Shown: one piece after another, positions 47,470-56,026 of the stretch
Layout of the letters: each line of letters begins with the position of its first letter
How positions within the stretch are numbered: position 1 is the stretch's first letter
From: JAUIIK01 sp041390865
GTDB lineage: Bacteria; Chloroflexota; Chloroflexia; Thermomicrobiales; CFX8
Assembly (NCBI GenBank): GCA_041390865.1
Contig: JAWKPC010000015.1
Span: forward strand, 1 to 64,000
Length of the DNA: 64,000 nucleotides
Reading direction: 5' to 3'
Translations under genes and position numbers: made by a program
The notes under the pieces: model-generated
What the model was told of the DNA's origin: nothing
Seen by the model: only the letters and a program-made list of their open reading frames with translations
Database searches by the model: none

Positions 47470-47547
47470 ACCGGTCGCCCCTCCGGCGGCGAACTCGACC
47501 GCAATCGGAGATCGGCTCGTGATAGCGCAACGTGAACGGATCGAGCA

Positions 47548-48513
47548 GTGGTAGCGCAGGCAATAGCTCCCGGATTCTCCACGGCGCAACATGAGGCGGA
47601 CCAGACCGAACTGGTCACGCTGGCACGGATGGAGATCGGCGGCACGCGATTCGTCCTGCCGCTTGCCGACATCACTGCGGTGATCGAGCCGACGGCGATG
47701 GAACCGCATAGCGGAGACCCCTATGGAATCTGGATCGGCAACGTTCGGAGCCTCCAGGGAGCGATCGCGATCGCCAGCGGAGCTGCCCTGATCCGAACGG
47801 CCAACCGATCGATAGCTCCGGGCCGCATCGCGATCCTTCGCGGCGAATATCCCGTTGGCCTTGCCGTCGACCGGATGCTCTCCGCCGGCGCGGTGGACCG
47901 CTCCGCGATACTGCCGCTCCCTGCAACCGTCCCGGCGACGCAGAACACGCCGGTTTCCGGGGTGATCTGGGGGAACGATGACGAGCTCGAACTGGTGCTC
48001 GACCGGGACAGGCTGATGAACGACCTGGATGCCGATTTCACGAGACCGCCCGGAGGTCAGGGCAGGAGCAACCGGCAGGCACAGCAGCGGCTTCTCGATC
48101 GCTACGGTGATATCGACTATCGGCGAGGACTCGAAGTCCGCTTCGATTCGAGCCCCGAGCGATGGATCATTCCGATGGCGAGCATTCGTCTGGTAACTGA
48201 CTCGCGGAGGCCTCACGCGCTGCCGCGAGCGCCGGAAAAGGTACGCGGCCTGGTCTCCTGGCAGCGGCAGCCGATCCCGGTGATCGATCCGTCGTTCAGC
48301 ATCGACCTGCCCGATCCGGTCGCGCTTCCGGCGAAGTTCGTCGTCATCGGACAGCCGGTCGGAGTCGGACAGACCTCGGTTCAGGCCGACGCGGCGATCC
48401 TCGTCGACGGCATCGTCGGAATCTACCACAACCTCCAGATCGAGCATGGATACGCCTGGGACGTCACCGGCGACGCCCACAACATCCTCCGGCTGACCGA
48501 CATTCTGTCCTGA
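47548..48513 (+). CDS. Protein with two CheW-like domains
   Basis: A 321-residue cytoplasmic protein, taken from GTG 47548 (VAQAIA). A later ATG at 47629 before the first strand is the alternative. Domain 1 (about 25-155) has FVLPLADITAVIEP and GNVRSLQG. Domain 2 (about 190-320) has WIIPMASIRLVTDS and APEKVRGLVSWQRQPIPVID. Double CheW proteins can bridge two receptors or two CheA units in an array. It ends the operon after cheA, with no cheB, cheR or cheC near. This supports a system without methylation-based adaptation or one that borrows it from another locus. Confidence 0.82.
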   Translation: MVAQAIAPGFSTAQHEADQTELVTLARMEIGGTRFVLPLADITAVIEPTAMEPHSGDPYGIWIGNVRSLQGAIAIASGAALIRTANRSIAPGRIAILRGEYPVGLAVDRMLSAGAVDRSAILPLPATVPATQNTPVSGVIWGNDDELELVLDRDRLMNDLDADFTRPPGGQGRSNRQAQQRLLDRYGDIDYRRGLEVRFDSSPERWIIPMASIRLVTDSRRPHALPRAPEKVRGLVSWQRQPIPVIDPSFSIDLPDPVALPAKFVVIGQPVGVGQTSVQADAAILVDGIVGIYHNLQIEHGYAWDVTGDAHNILRLTDILS

Positions 48514-48825
48514 AACGCATACGAGCGGACGACGACCAGCGGCATCGACGGCGGTGCGCCGAAACGTTTCGATCGTAGTCAACATGCACGACTGTCAGAG
48601 CCGTCGGTGGTTTGTGCTGCCCGAGCTGCCGGCCCTCCCCGCAAACCCCAACAGCACCAACGGCCTGGCTAGATCCTTCCACTCCGCTGTCGCACCGGTC
48701 AGGATGACGTGGTGGATGAGGTAGACACCTTGGGGACCAGCATGGAGCCTCGATCTGGCCATACCAACGGGCGAGCCACGACGAGGAGCGTCATGACGAC
48801 ATTGCGGCGTCCCCGAATACGCGGG
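48514..48825. other. Convergent intergenic region, no gene seen
   Basis: About 310 bp between the stop of the double-CheW gene and the stop of the minus-strand FAH-family gene. No strong hairpin with a U-run, no convincing ORF and no RNA were found. Confidence 0.4.
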
Positions 48826-49695
48826 TTAGCGGGACTCGAGGCGAAGGGCCTGGTTGGTCAGCTTGCCGATCCCGTCGATCTCGATCGTTATCTGATCTCC
48901 CGATTGCAGCGTGAAATCCGACGGCGGGACCAACCCCGTCCCGGTCATCAACACGGCGCCAGAAGGGAAAAGCAGCGCCCGGTAGAGATGAGAGATCAGA
49001 TCTTCGATACTCCGGTGCATCCGCGCCGTCGATATCGATTCGCCGTAGACACGTGTGTCGTCGCGATCGATCGACATCCGAATCTCAAGGTTGGACGCAT
49101 CCCCGAGTTCTTCCCTTAATACGATCCAGGGACCGAGGGCACAGCTCGCGTGGTAGATCTTGGCCTGGGAAAGGTAGAGCGCGTTTTCGCCCTCGATCGA
49201 GCGAGACGAGACATCGTTGCCGACGGTGTAGCCGAAGACCTCGCCGCTGGAGTCGATGACGACGGTCAACTCAGGTTCGGGGACGTCCCAGGTGGAATCG
49301 GCGCGAATGCCGACCGGCTGGCCATCGCCGACGCAGCGCCAGCCGGTCGCCTTCAGAAACAACTCCGGCCTCTCGGCGTCATAGACCCGCTGGTAGAGAT
49401 CCTCCCCGGCAGATTCTTCCATCCGCGCATCGCGGCTCTGCTCGTAGGTCACCCCGGCCGCCCAGACTTCTTGCTCGTCAACCGGGGCTCGCATGACGAC
49501 CGTCTTGAGCGGGAACGTCGCCACCGCGGAGCGCCGCAGCTCGCCGAGGCGTCCGAGACGCGTCTCGGCATCCAGCGCGAGCAGATTCGCCAGCGAATCC
49601 GAGAGCTCGTAGACCCGTCCCTGCTCGGTATCGACCCACCCCAACCTGACGATCTCGCTACCGGTCGCGTGAAGCTGGAATCTACACAGGGGCAC
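48826..49695 (-). CDS. FAH-family hydrolase/dehydratase
   Basis: A 289-residue protein of the fumarylacetoacetate hydrolase superfamily, intact, unlike the FAH gene at 10512. The metal ligands lie in PEPELTVVID and the GYTVGNDVSSRSIEG stretch. The end has GTGLVPP and FTLQSGDQITIEIDGIG. Its longer N-terminal part, including VWAAGVTYEQSRDARMEES, is like 2-keto-3-deoxy-L-arabonate or fuconate-type dehydratases and hydrolases. It is therefore more likely part of sugar-acid than aromatic catabolism. It lies 99 bases after an LLM-type oxidoreductase on the same strand and may share its transcript. Confidence 0.8.
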   Translation of the reverse strand: MPLCRFQLHATGSEIVRLGWVDTEQGRVYELSDSLANLLALDAETRLGRLGELRRSAVATFPLKTVVMRAPVDEQEVWAAGVTYEQSRDARMEESAGEDLYQRVYDAERPELFLKATGWRCVGDGQPVGIRADSTWDVPEPELTVVIDSSGEVFGYTVGNDVSSRSIEGENALYLSQAKIYHASCALGPWIVLREELGDASNLEIRMSIDRDDTRVYGESISTARMHRSIEDLISHLYRALLFPSGAVLMTGTGLVPPSDFTLQSGDQITIEIDGIGKLTNQALRLESR

Positions 49696-49794
49696 GAAAA
49701 GACCTTTCGATGGCTAGAGAACAATCCACTGGGCCGCGTCCGAAAGCCAAACAGCCGGCACACGAACGCCCGATCTGTACTTCGATCCTTCAGC

Positions 49795-50682
49795 CTATGC
49801 GAGCCGCTGTGCGATCTGCTCGATCACCGGCAGGTGGTCCTGCCGGACACCGAAGATCACCTCGTCGCAACCAGCGTCACGGAAACTCTCGATCACATGG
49901 AGGGCCCGGTCGAGCGACGAGAGAGGATCGACCGGCGCGATGAAGAGCCCCACCGAGCGTTTGATTTCCGCAGGATCGCGGCCGATTTTCTCGCAAGCGG
50001 CGTCGAGATCAGCGAAGCGGGCGCGCACGTAATTCGGGCTCCCGGCTACGTTGTAGTGATCGGCGTACTTTGCGCACAACCGCATCATTCTCGGTCGGGT
50101 GCCGCCGATCATGATCGGGATATGGCCATTGACCGGCTTCGGGACGCAGGGCGCCTGATCGAGCGTAAAGTACTCGCCCTCGAACGACGCGTAGTCGCCT
50201 GTTTCAAGCAGCCGCATGATCTCGAGCTGCTCTTCGAGCATCGTGACCCGTTCGCCAGGCGGCGGATAGGGGATGCCGAATGCCCGGTGCTCTCGTTCCG
50301 TGTAGCCGGCCCCGAGACCGAGCGTGAACCGCCCATCGGTCATCTGATCGAGCGATAGCGCCTGCTTGGCAAGCATAGACGGGTGTCGGAACGTCACCGG
50401 CGAAACGATCGTCCCGGTCGTGACGCGGGCTGTGCGGCTCGCCGCGCCGGCGAGGAGCGTCCAGCACTCCAGCATCGGCGTCAGCGGCGGCGGCGCGTTC
50501 GGATCGGTCGGCTCTGGTGCGCCGGATTCGGTCGTATAGCCTTCCGTCATGATGTGGTCGCTCATCCAGAGCGAGTCGAAACCCATCTCTTCGGCGTCCG
50601 CCCAGAATTTCTGAACTTCGGCCCAGCTCCAGCGGCTGCCGGTGGTTAGCCCGAGTTCAACGCCATGATCCTTTGTCGGCAT
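49795..50682 (-). CDS. LLM-class flavin/F420-dependent oxidoreductase
   Basis: A 295-residue luciferase-like TIM-barrel enzyme. Family marks are the N-terminal FDSLWMSDHIM, then ARVTTGTIVSPVTFRHP, ALSLDQMTDGRFTLGLGAGYTEREHRAFG, and PIMIGGTRPRMMRLCAKYADHYN. These features fit the F420-dependent subgroup better than FMN-dependent monooxygenases, but the cofactor is inferred. It uses hydride transfer to an unknown substrate. The gene starts behind GAACGGAGCGCAGC and is divergent from coxB. Confidence 0.85.
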   Translation of the reverse strand: MPTKDHGVELGLTTGSRWSWAEVQKFWADAEEMGFDSLWMSDHIMTEGYTTESGAPEPTDPNAPPPLTPMLECWTLLAGAASRTARVTTGTIVSPVTFRHPSMLAKQALSLDQMTDGRFTLGLGAGYTEREHRAFGIPYPPPGERVTMLEEQLEIMRLLETGDYASFEGEYFTLDQAPCVPKPVNGHIPIMIGGTRPRMMRLCAKYADHYNVAGSPNYVRARFADLDAACEKIGRDPAEIKRSVGLFIAPVDPLSSLDRALHVIESFRDAGCDEVIFGVRQDHLPVIEQIAQRLA

Positions 50683-50896
50683 GCTGCGCTCCGTTCATGC
50701 AACCACTTCCGTTGCGCCATCCTAACCTGAATCCGATCGATGGCAGTAGCCCGCCGGCGATCCGAGCGGCAGCAGTGGAATCTCGACATGAGATTGGAAA
50801 ACCGCTCGAAAGGTTGTGGAATGTTTCACAACCTGCATGCTAGACTTTTCCAGCCGGGCACTGGAGAGCCAGATGCCAACCTCTCGGGGGAGAGTG

Positions 50897-51961
50897 ATGA
50901 CGGGGAAGGACACAAGCCGTATGCTGCGACGAGTTCCTGTCAGGCTCGTCCTGTTTGCCCTGCTGACGTTCATGATTCCGATGATTCTTACTGCATGCGC
51001 GGGCGGCGTAGATAACCCACAATCGACGATTGATCCCGCCGGCGCCGCAGCTGACGAAATCGTCGACATCTATTCACTGATCTGGTGGCTGGCTGTCGTC
51101 GTATTCGTCCTCGTTGAAGGCGCGTTGATCTTCGCGATCTTCAAATTCCGCAACAACAAGAAGCTGATCAATGGCCGGCCGGCGCCGGTTCACGGAAACA
51201 CACGGCTGGAGATCATCTGGACGATGATCCCGGCGGTGATTCTCGCCGTTATCGCCGTTCCGACCATTCAGGGCATCGCGACGCTCGCCGAGCAGGACGA
51301 TGACGCCTTCCAGGTGCGGGTCATCGGCAACCAGTTCTTCTGGGAGTTCGAATATCCCGACATCGTCGGCGCAGACGGCGCACCGCTCAAGGTAACCGAC
51401 GAACTTCACATCCCGGTCGACACGCGGGTTCAGATCACGCTCGTCTCCAACGACGTCATCCACTCGTTCTGGGTCCCGCGGCTGGCAGGCAAGACCGACG
51501 CGATCCCCGGCCGCACCAATCACATGTGGCTCGAAGCTGAAGATGTGGGCACCTATGAGGGACAGTGCGCGGAGTTCTGCGGAACGGCACACGCGCTCAT
51601 GCGCTTCTCCGTCGTTGCCGATACCCAGGAAGATTTCGATGACTGGGTAGCGACCAGCCAGTCCACGCCGAGCGATCCGGTTGAAGCCGGTAAGCAGATC
51701 GTCGAGTCCGTTTGCGCGACCTGTCACCTCGTCGAAGGCACATCGGCGCAAGGAAACATCGGGCCAGAACTGACCAACTTCGCGAACAACGATCAAATTG
51801 CCGGCGTACTCGAGAACAACGAGGAGAATCTCCGAGCATGGCTCCACGATCCGCCGGCGGTCAAGCCCGGAACAGCCATGCCGAACCTTGGTCTCTCGGA
51901 AACGCAGATTGACGCACTCGTTGCCTATCTCTACACCCTGGATGGTTCCGGGGCACAGTAG
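50897..51961 (+). CDS. coxB: Cytochrome c oxidase subunit II with fused haem c domain
   Basis: CuA-bearing subunit of caa3 oxidase, 355 residues from ATG 50897, which follows GGGGGAGAG. An ATG 24 bases upstream is possible. A lipobox (LTAC, Cys34) shows it is a membrane-anchored lipoprotein. Two membrane helices follow (about 58-85, 106-128). The CuA site is complete: His in HSFWVP, CAEFC with its two Cys, His in TAHALM, and Met. The C-terminal cytochrome c domain has CATCH and a distal Met (AMPNLGL). The fused haem takes electrons from soluble cytochrome c or directly from the bc complex. First gene of the cox operon. Confidence 0.95.
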   Translation: MTGKDTSRMLRRVPVRLVLFALLTFMIPMILTACAGGVDNPQSTIDPAGAAADEIVDIYSLIWWLAVVVFVLVEGALIFAIFKFRNNKKLINGRPAPVHGNTRLEIIWTMIPAVILAVIAVPTIQGIATLAEQDDDAFQVRVIGNQFFWEFEYPDIVGADGAPLKVTDELHIPVDTRVQITLVSNDVIHSFWVPRLAGKTDAIPGRTNHMWLEAEDVGTYEGQCAEFCGTAHALMRFSVVADTQEDFDDWVATSQSTPSDPVEAGKQIVESVCATCHLVEGTSAQGNIGPELTNFANNDQIAGVLENNEENLRAWLHDPPAVKPGTAMPNLGLSETQIDALVAYLYTLDGSGAQ

Positions 51962-52027
51962 TGACGCATTCATTCTCGGCCTGCAGCTTCGTCGCAGGCT
52001 GTAGCTAGGACGCTCGGAGGAGCAGAG

Positions 52028-53938
52028 ATGGCTACCCAGGTCACAACTGCTGGACAGGTCGTTTCAACCGAACAGTTCGCCTATCCAAAAGGCATCTGGA
52101 GCTGGTTGACGACGGTCGATCACAAACGAATCGGTGTGCTCTACCTCTTTACCTCCCTGACGTTCTTCCTCATCGGTGGCATCGAGGCCCTGCTGATTCG
52201 GCTCCAGTTGGCATCACCGAACAACTCGTTCGTCTCTGCCGACACCTACAACCAGCTCTTCACGATGCACGGCACGACGATGATCTTCCTGGCCGTCATG
52301 CCGCTGTCGGCAGCCTTCTTCAACTTGCTGGTGCCGCTGATGATCGGCGCGCGAGACGTGGCATTCCCCCGGCTCAACGCGTTCTCCTACTGGGTATTCC
52401 TGTTCGGTGCGATCCTGATCAACCTGGGCTGGCTCCACGGTTCGGCTCCCGACGCCGGATGGTTCGCCTACGCCAACCTCACCTCCAGCCAGTACTCGGC
52501 TGGACAGGGCGTTGACTATTGGGTCGTCGGCGTTCAGGTGCTCGGCCTCTCGTCGCTTGCCTCCGCCTTCAACTTCCTTGTCACGATCATCAATATGCGG
52601 GCACCGGGTATGACGATGATGCGGATGCCGGTGTTCATCTGGATGACGCTCATCGTCGCCGTCCTGATCGTCATGGCCTTCCCGGCCCTGACCGTCGGCG
52701 TCACGCTCCTGATGTTCGACCGCTGGTTCGACACGTTGTTCTTCGTGCCGGAAGCGAACGGTCAACCATTACTCTGGCAACACTTATTCTGGGTATTCGG
52801 CCATCCCGAGGTATACATCCTGATATTACCCGCGATGGGCATCGTGTCCGAGGTACTGCCGACATTCTCGAAGAAGCCGCTCTTCGGCTACACCGCCGTC
52901 GTGTTTGCCGGCGTTGGTATCGCCGCCCTCGGGTTCAGCGTCTGGGCCCACCACATGTTCACCGTCGGTATGGGGCCGGTGCCGAACTCCGTCTTCTCGA
53001 TCGCGACGATGCTGATCGCTCTGCCGACCGGTATCAAGATCTTCAACTGGATCGGCACGATGTGGGGTGGAGATCTCAAATTCTCGACCCCGATGCTGAT
53101 GTCCATCGGATTCGTCTCGATGTTCATCATCGGCGGTCTGTCGGGCGTCATGCACGCCTCGCCGCCGGTCGACTCCCAGCAGCAGGACAGCTATTTCGTC
53201 GTTGCCCACTTCCACTACGTGCTCTTCGGCGGTTCGATCTTCGGCCTGTTCGCCGGTATCTACTACTGGTGGCCCAAGTTCTTCGGCCGGTTGCTGAACG
53301 AGGGGCTCGGCAAGGCGCAGTTCTGGCTGATGCTGATCGGCTTCAATGCGACCTTCTTCCCGATGCACTGGCTTGGCGTCATCGGCATGCCGCGACGCAT
53401 CTACACCTATGAAGAAGGCCTGAACTGGGATTTCTGGAACCTGTTCACGACCATCGGGGCGTTCGTCATCGCCCTGGCTATCACTGTCTTCCTGATCAAC
53501 GCGATCAGTAGCTTCCGTAAAGAAAAGGGAGCGCCGGACGATCCATGGGACGGCGCGACGCTGGAATGGGCGACGAGTTCGCCGCCGGCTCCGTATAACT
53601 TCGAGAAGGTTCCGGTCGTCAACAGCAACATCCCGCTCTGGGTCGAGAAGTATCCCGAGGTCTACGGCCACGAGCCCGACTTCCGCGACATGGCTGCTCC
53701 GCCAGCGGAAGAGCAGGAAACGGTCGAGCATGGTATCGAAGATCATCACCACGACGATCACATCCACATGCCGAACGCGTCCTACTGGCCGCTGGTCGTC
53801 GCGCTGGGTCTGTTGCTCGGCTTCGCGGGATTCATCTTCACCTTCGTGCTGACGTTCATCGGAGCCGCGGTACTGTTCGTAGGCGTCTATGGCTGGGCAC
53901 TCGAGCCGGCCTTCGGCGAGCCGGATCACATCTACTAA
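52028..53938 (+). CDS. ctaD: Cytochrome c oxidase subunit I (caa3-type)
   Basis: The catalytic haem-copper subunit, 636 residues with 12 core helices plus an extra C-terminal pair. The CuB ligand and crosslinked Tyr are in GHPEVYILILPAMG, and the two other CuB His are in WAHHMFTVG. The haem ligands are in VAHFHYVLFGG, so the centre is complete. The C-terminal extension has a His-rich segment (EDHHHDDHIH) before the last helices, as in some caa3 enzymes. A patch at about 52760-52832 uses TTA and ATA codons seldom seen elsewhere. SD GGAGGAG precedes ATG 52028. It reduces O2 to water and pumps protons. Confidence 0.96.
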   Translation: MATQVTTAGQVVSTEQFAYPKGIWSWLTTVDHKRIGVLYLFTSLTFFLIGGIEALLIRLQLASPNNSFVSADTYNQLFTMHGTTMIFLAVMPLSAAFFNLLVPLMIGARDVAFPRLNAFSYWVFLFGAILINLGWLHGSAPDAGWFAYANLTSSQYSAGQGVDYWVVGVQVLGLSSLASAFNFLVTIINMRAPGMTMMRMPVFIWMTLIVAVLIVMAFPALTVGVTLLMFDRWFDTLFFVPEANGQPLLWQHLFWVFGHPEVYILILPAMGIVSEVLPTFSKKPLFGYTAVVFAGVGIAALGFSVWAHHMFTVGMGPVPNSVFSIATMLIALPTGIKIFNWIGTMWGGDLKFSTPMLMSIGFVSMFIIGGLSGVMHASPPVDSQQQDSYFVVAHFHYVLFGGSIFGLFAGIYYWWPKFFGRLLNEGLGKAQFWLMLIGFNATFFPMHWLGVIGMPRRIYTYEEGLNWDFWNLFTTIGAFVIALAITVFLINAISSFRKEKGAPDDPWDGATLEWATSSPPAPYNFEKVPVVNSNIPLWVEKYPEVYGHEPDFRDMAAPPAEEQETVEHGIEDHHHDDHIHMPNASYWPLVVALGLLLGFAGFIFTFVLTFIGAAVLFVGVYGWALEPAFGEPDHIY

Positions 53939-53958
53939 TCGGGGGAAGGTAGAACACG

Positions 53959-54585
53959 ATGGCTGCAAACCAGGGCACGGCTAGCCCACCAATACAGCAG
54001 AACATCATCGAGCACCCGACCTCGACCGGTCTCGACAGTCGCAAACTCGCGATGTGGTGTTTTCTGGCTTCGGACTGTATGTTCTTCGGATCGCTGATCA
54101 CCGCCTATCTGGTATCGCACAATCGAGCGGCGGTTCCGCCATATCCGCAGGGTTTCTTCGACATCCCGTTCACGTCCGTCAGCGCCTTCGTCCTGCTTAT
54201 GAGCTCCGTCGCGATGGTGCTGGCGCTCTCGGGCATTCAAAAAGGCAACATGCGCCGGTTCCGGATCTGGATTGTCTCGACGGGTCTGCTCGGGCTGATC
54301 TTCCTCGGTGGCCAGATCTATGAGTTCACCGAATTCCACCATGAGGGTCTCGGACTCGATACGAATCTGTTCGGCTCGTCGTTCTACACATTGACCGGTT
54401 TCCACGGCGCACACGTCACCGTCGGCGTTATCTGGCTGTTCAGCCTCTTCTTCGCATCCTTCAGAGCGCCGCTCGTGACGAAGGAAAAAGCGCTCAATGT
54501 CGAGATCGCCGGCCTCTACTGGCACTTCGTCGACATCGTCTGGATCATCATTTTCGCGGTGGTCTATCTGATCCAAGCCGGATAA
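53959..54585 (+). CDS. ctaE: Cytochrome c oxidase subunit III
   Basis: A 208-residue membrane subunit with five helices, the short form found in caa3 oxidases. Conserved parts are KLAMWCFLASDCMFFGSLITAY at the first helix, FTLTGFHGAHVTVGVIW (SFYTLTGFHG) and GLYWHFVDIVWIIIF at the end. It stabilises subunit I and guides proton uptake. It lies 20 bases after ctaD behind a GGGGAAGG SD and 22 bases before subunit IV. Confidence 0.95.
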   Translation: MAANQGTASPPIQQNIIEHPTSTGLDSRKLAMWCFLASDCMFFGSLITAYLVSHNRAAVPPYPQGFFDIPFTSVSAFVLLMSSVAMVLALSGIQKGNMRRFRIWIVSTGLLGLIFLGGQIYEFTEFHHEGLGLDTNLFGSSFYTLTGFHGAHVTVGVIWLFSLFFASFRAPLVTKEKALNVEIAGLYWHFVDIVWIIIFAVVYLIQAG

Positions 54586-54607
54586 GACAAAGAAAGGCAA
54601 CATTTCA

Positions 54608-54970
54608 ATGTCCAGCCAGGAATTCAGAGAAGTCCAACACAGCGAGCACGCGCATCCCGATGCGCGAGAGTACGCGATGATTGCGTCGATCCTGACGATC
54701 GTGACCGGTTTCGAAGTCGCGTTGTTCTTCTTCACCGGCGTCGGTCACAGCACGCTAGTCGGGATGCTGATGGTCCTGATGGTCGTCAAGTTCGTGATGG
54801 TCGTCGGCTGGTACATGCACTTGCACTTCGACCATCCCTACTTCACCTGGATATTTACCGGGGGCCTGATCATCGCAATCGCGATCGTGCTGGCGCTCGC
54901 AACCCTGTTCGGCGTGTTCACCGGTGGCGAAGAGCTGGTGCGCCAGCTTCCGGCAGGTGAGGTTCACTAG
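54608..54970 (+). CDS. ctaF: Cytochrome c oxidase subunit IV family protein
   Basis: A 120-residue membrane protein with three helices. The motif MVVKFVMVVGWYMHLHFDHP is the signature of subunit IV/COX4-pro type proteins of bacterial caa3 oxidases. It may help assembly or stability of the complex. It lies 22 bases after subunit III with SD AAAGAAAGG, in the same operon. The C-terminus has a short charged tail after the third helix. Confidence 0.9.
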   Translation: MSSQEFREVQHSEHAHPDAREYAMIASILTIVTGFEVALFFFTGVGHSTLVGMLMVLMVVKFVMVVGWYMHLHFDHPYFTWIFTGGLIIAIAIVLALATLFGVFTGGEELVRQLPAGEVH

Positions 54971-55059
54971 CTGGCCGGACGATGCGACGGCGTTTCGAGC
55001 GCCACAGATCACCCGACGTCACGGCGCGTGCCCGTTCGTATCCGGTCGCATAGCCAGTC

Positions 55060-55926
55060 ATGAACAGCCAGGGACAAGCAGACGGAATCGAGCCGGTCTC
55101 TCTTCTCAGCTGGCAGCTGGACATTCCGGTCATGCTGGGGATCATCGGCGCGGCCGCGATCTACCTCTGGATAACCTCCGAAAACGAACGAACACGCTAC
55201 CCGGATGGAGCAGCGGCTAGCGCCGGGCAGATGGCCTGTTTCTTCGGCGGGTTGGCCGCATTCGGGATCGCGCTTTTATCTCCGATCGAACCCGTTTCCG
55301 ACGACTATCTCCTGAGCGGCCACATGGTTCAGCACATCTTGTTGACGATCGTCGGACCGCCGTTGGTTCTGCTCGGCATTCCCACCTGGCTCTACCGGGT
55401 TGTCGCCCAGGCCGTCGGGCCGGTCTGGACGGTCTGGAGATTTCTCACCAAACCGCTCCTCGCATTCGTACTGTTCAACCTGACCTTCGCGCTCGTCCAT
55501 TTTCCTTCGTTCTATAACCTCGCGCTTCAGAATCAGAATGTCCACATTCTCGAGCACGTCCTTCTCTGGGGCACCTCCTTCATCGGCTGGTGGCCGATCC
55601 TGGCGCCTACCGAAGATCTCGGGGCTCTCCCCCGACCATTGAAGGGGCTCTATCTGCTGGGCAGCACGATACCCGGGCAGGTCGTCGGTGCGCTGCTGAC
55701 GTTCGCCAGCACCGTCGTCTACCACGAGTACGAGCGAGCGCCGCGCCTCTGGGGTATCTCGCCGTTGGCCGATCAGCAGATTGGCGGGCTGCTTATGTGG
55801 GTGCTCGTCGGCACGTTCTTCCTGATCGCCGCGCTGGCAACTTTCGGACGCTGGGCAGCAGAACAGACGAAAGCCGACCAATCGCGGCCAGCTCAGATCG
55901 GTACCCGGCAGAAGCCGGTGCCGTAA
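55060..55926 (+). CDS. ctaG: CtaG-type caa3 oxidase assembly factor
   Basis: A 288-residue polytopic membrane protein, seven helices, of the caa3_CtaG family that helps copper delivery to the oxidase. The conserved SGHMVQHILLTIVGPPLVLLG with two His residues, and VVYHEYERAPRLWGISPLADQQIGGLLMW near the end, are clear. It follows the cox genes by 89 bp on the same strand and fits their function. This is not the Cox11-type copper chaperone also named CtaG in other bacteria. Confidence 0.9.
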   Translation: MNSQGQADGIEPVSLLSWQLDIPVMLGIIGAAAIYLWITSENERTRYPDGAAASAGQMACFFGGLAAFGIALLSPIEPVSDDYLLSGHMVQHILLTIVGPPLVLLGIPTWLYRVVAQAVGPVWTVWRFLTKPLLAFVLFNLTFALVHFPSFYNLALQNQNVHILEHVLLWGTSFIGWWPILAPTEDLGALPRPLKGLYLLGSTIPGQVVGALLTFASTVVYHEYERAPRLWGISPLADQQIGGLLMWVLVGTFFLIAALATFGRWAAEQTKADQSRPAQIGTRQKPVP

Positions 55927-56026
55927 CATCGGTCGCAGGCCGGATGGGTATGATACGGGTTCAAACCACGACCGGCTCCCACGCGGTCTGATATTGGCAG
56001 ACAAACAGGAAAGCAAGGAATAGATC

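Noticed and set aside
52826..53968. Minus-strand 380-codon ORF opposite ctaD
   Set aside because: It has high Asp/Glu/Arg/His composition typical of antisense reading of GC-rich membrane genes; ctaD is certain.
55940..55970. GGGTTCAAACC near 55958 as a tRNA T-arm
   Set aside because: No acceptor, D-arm or anticodon stem can be folded around it.
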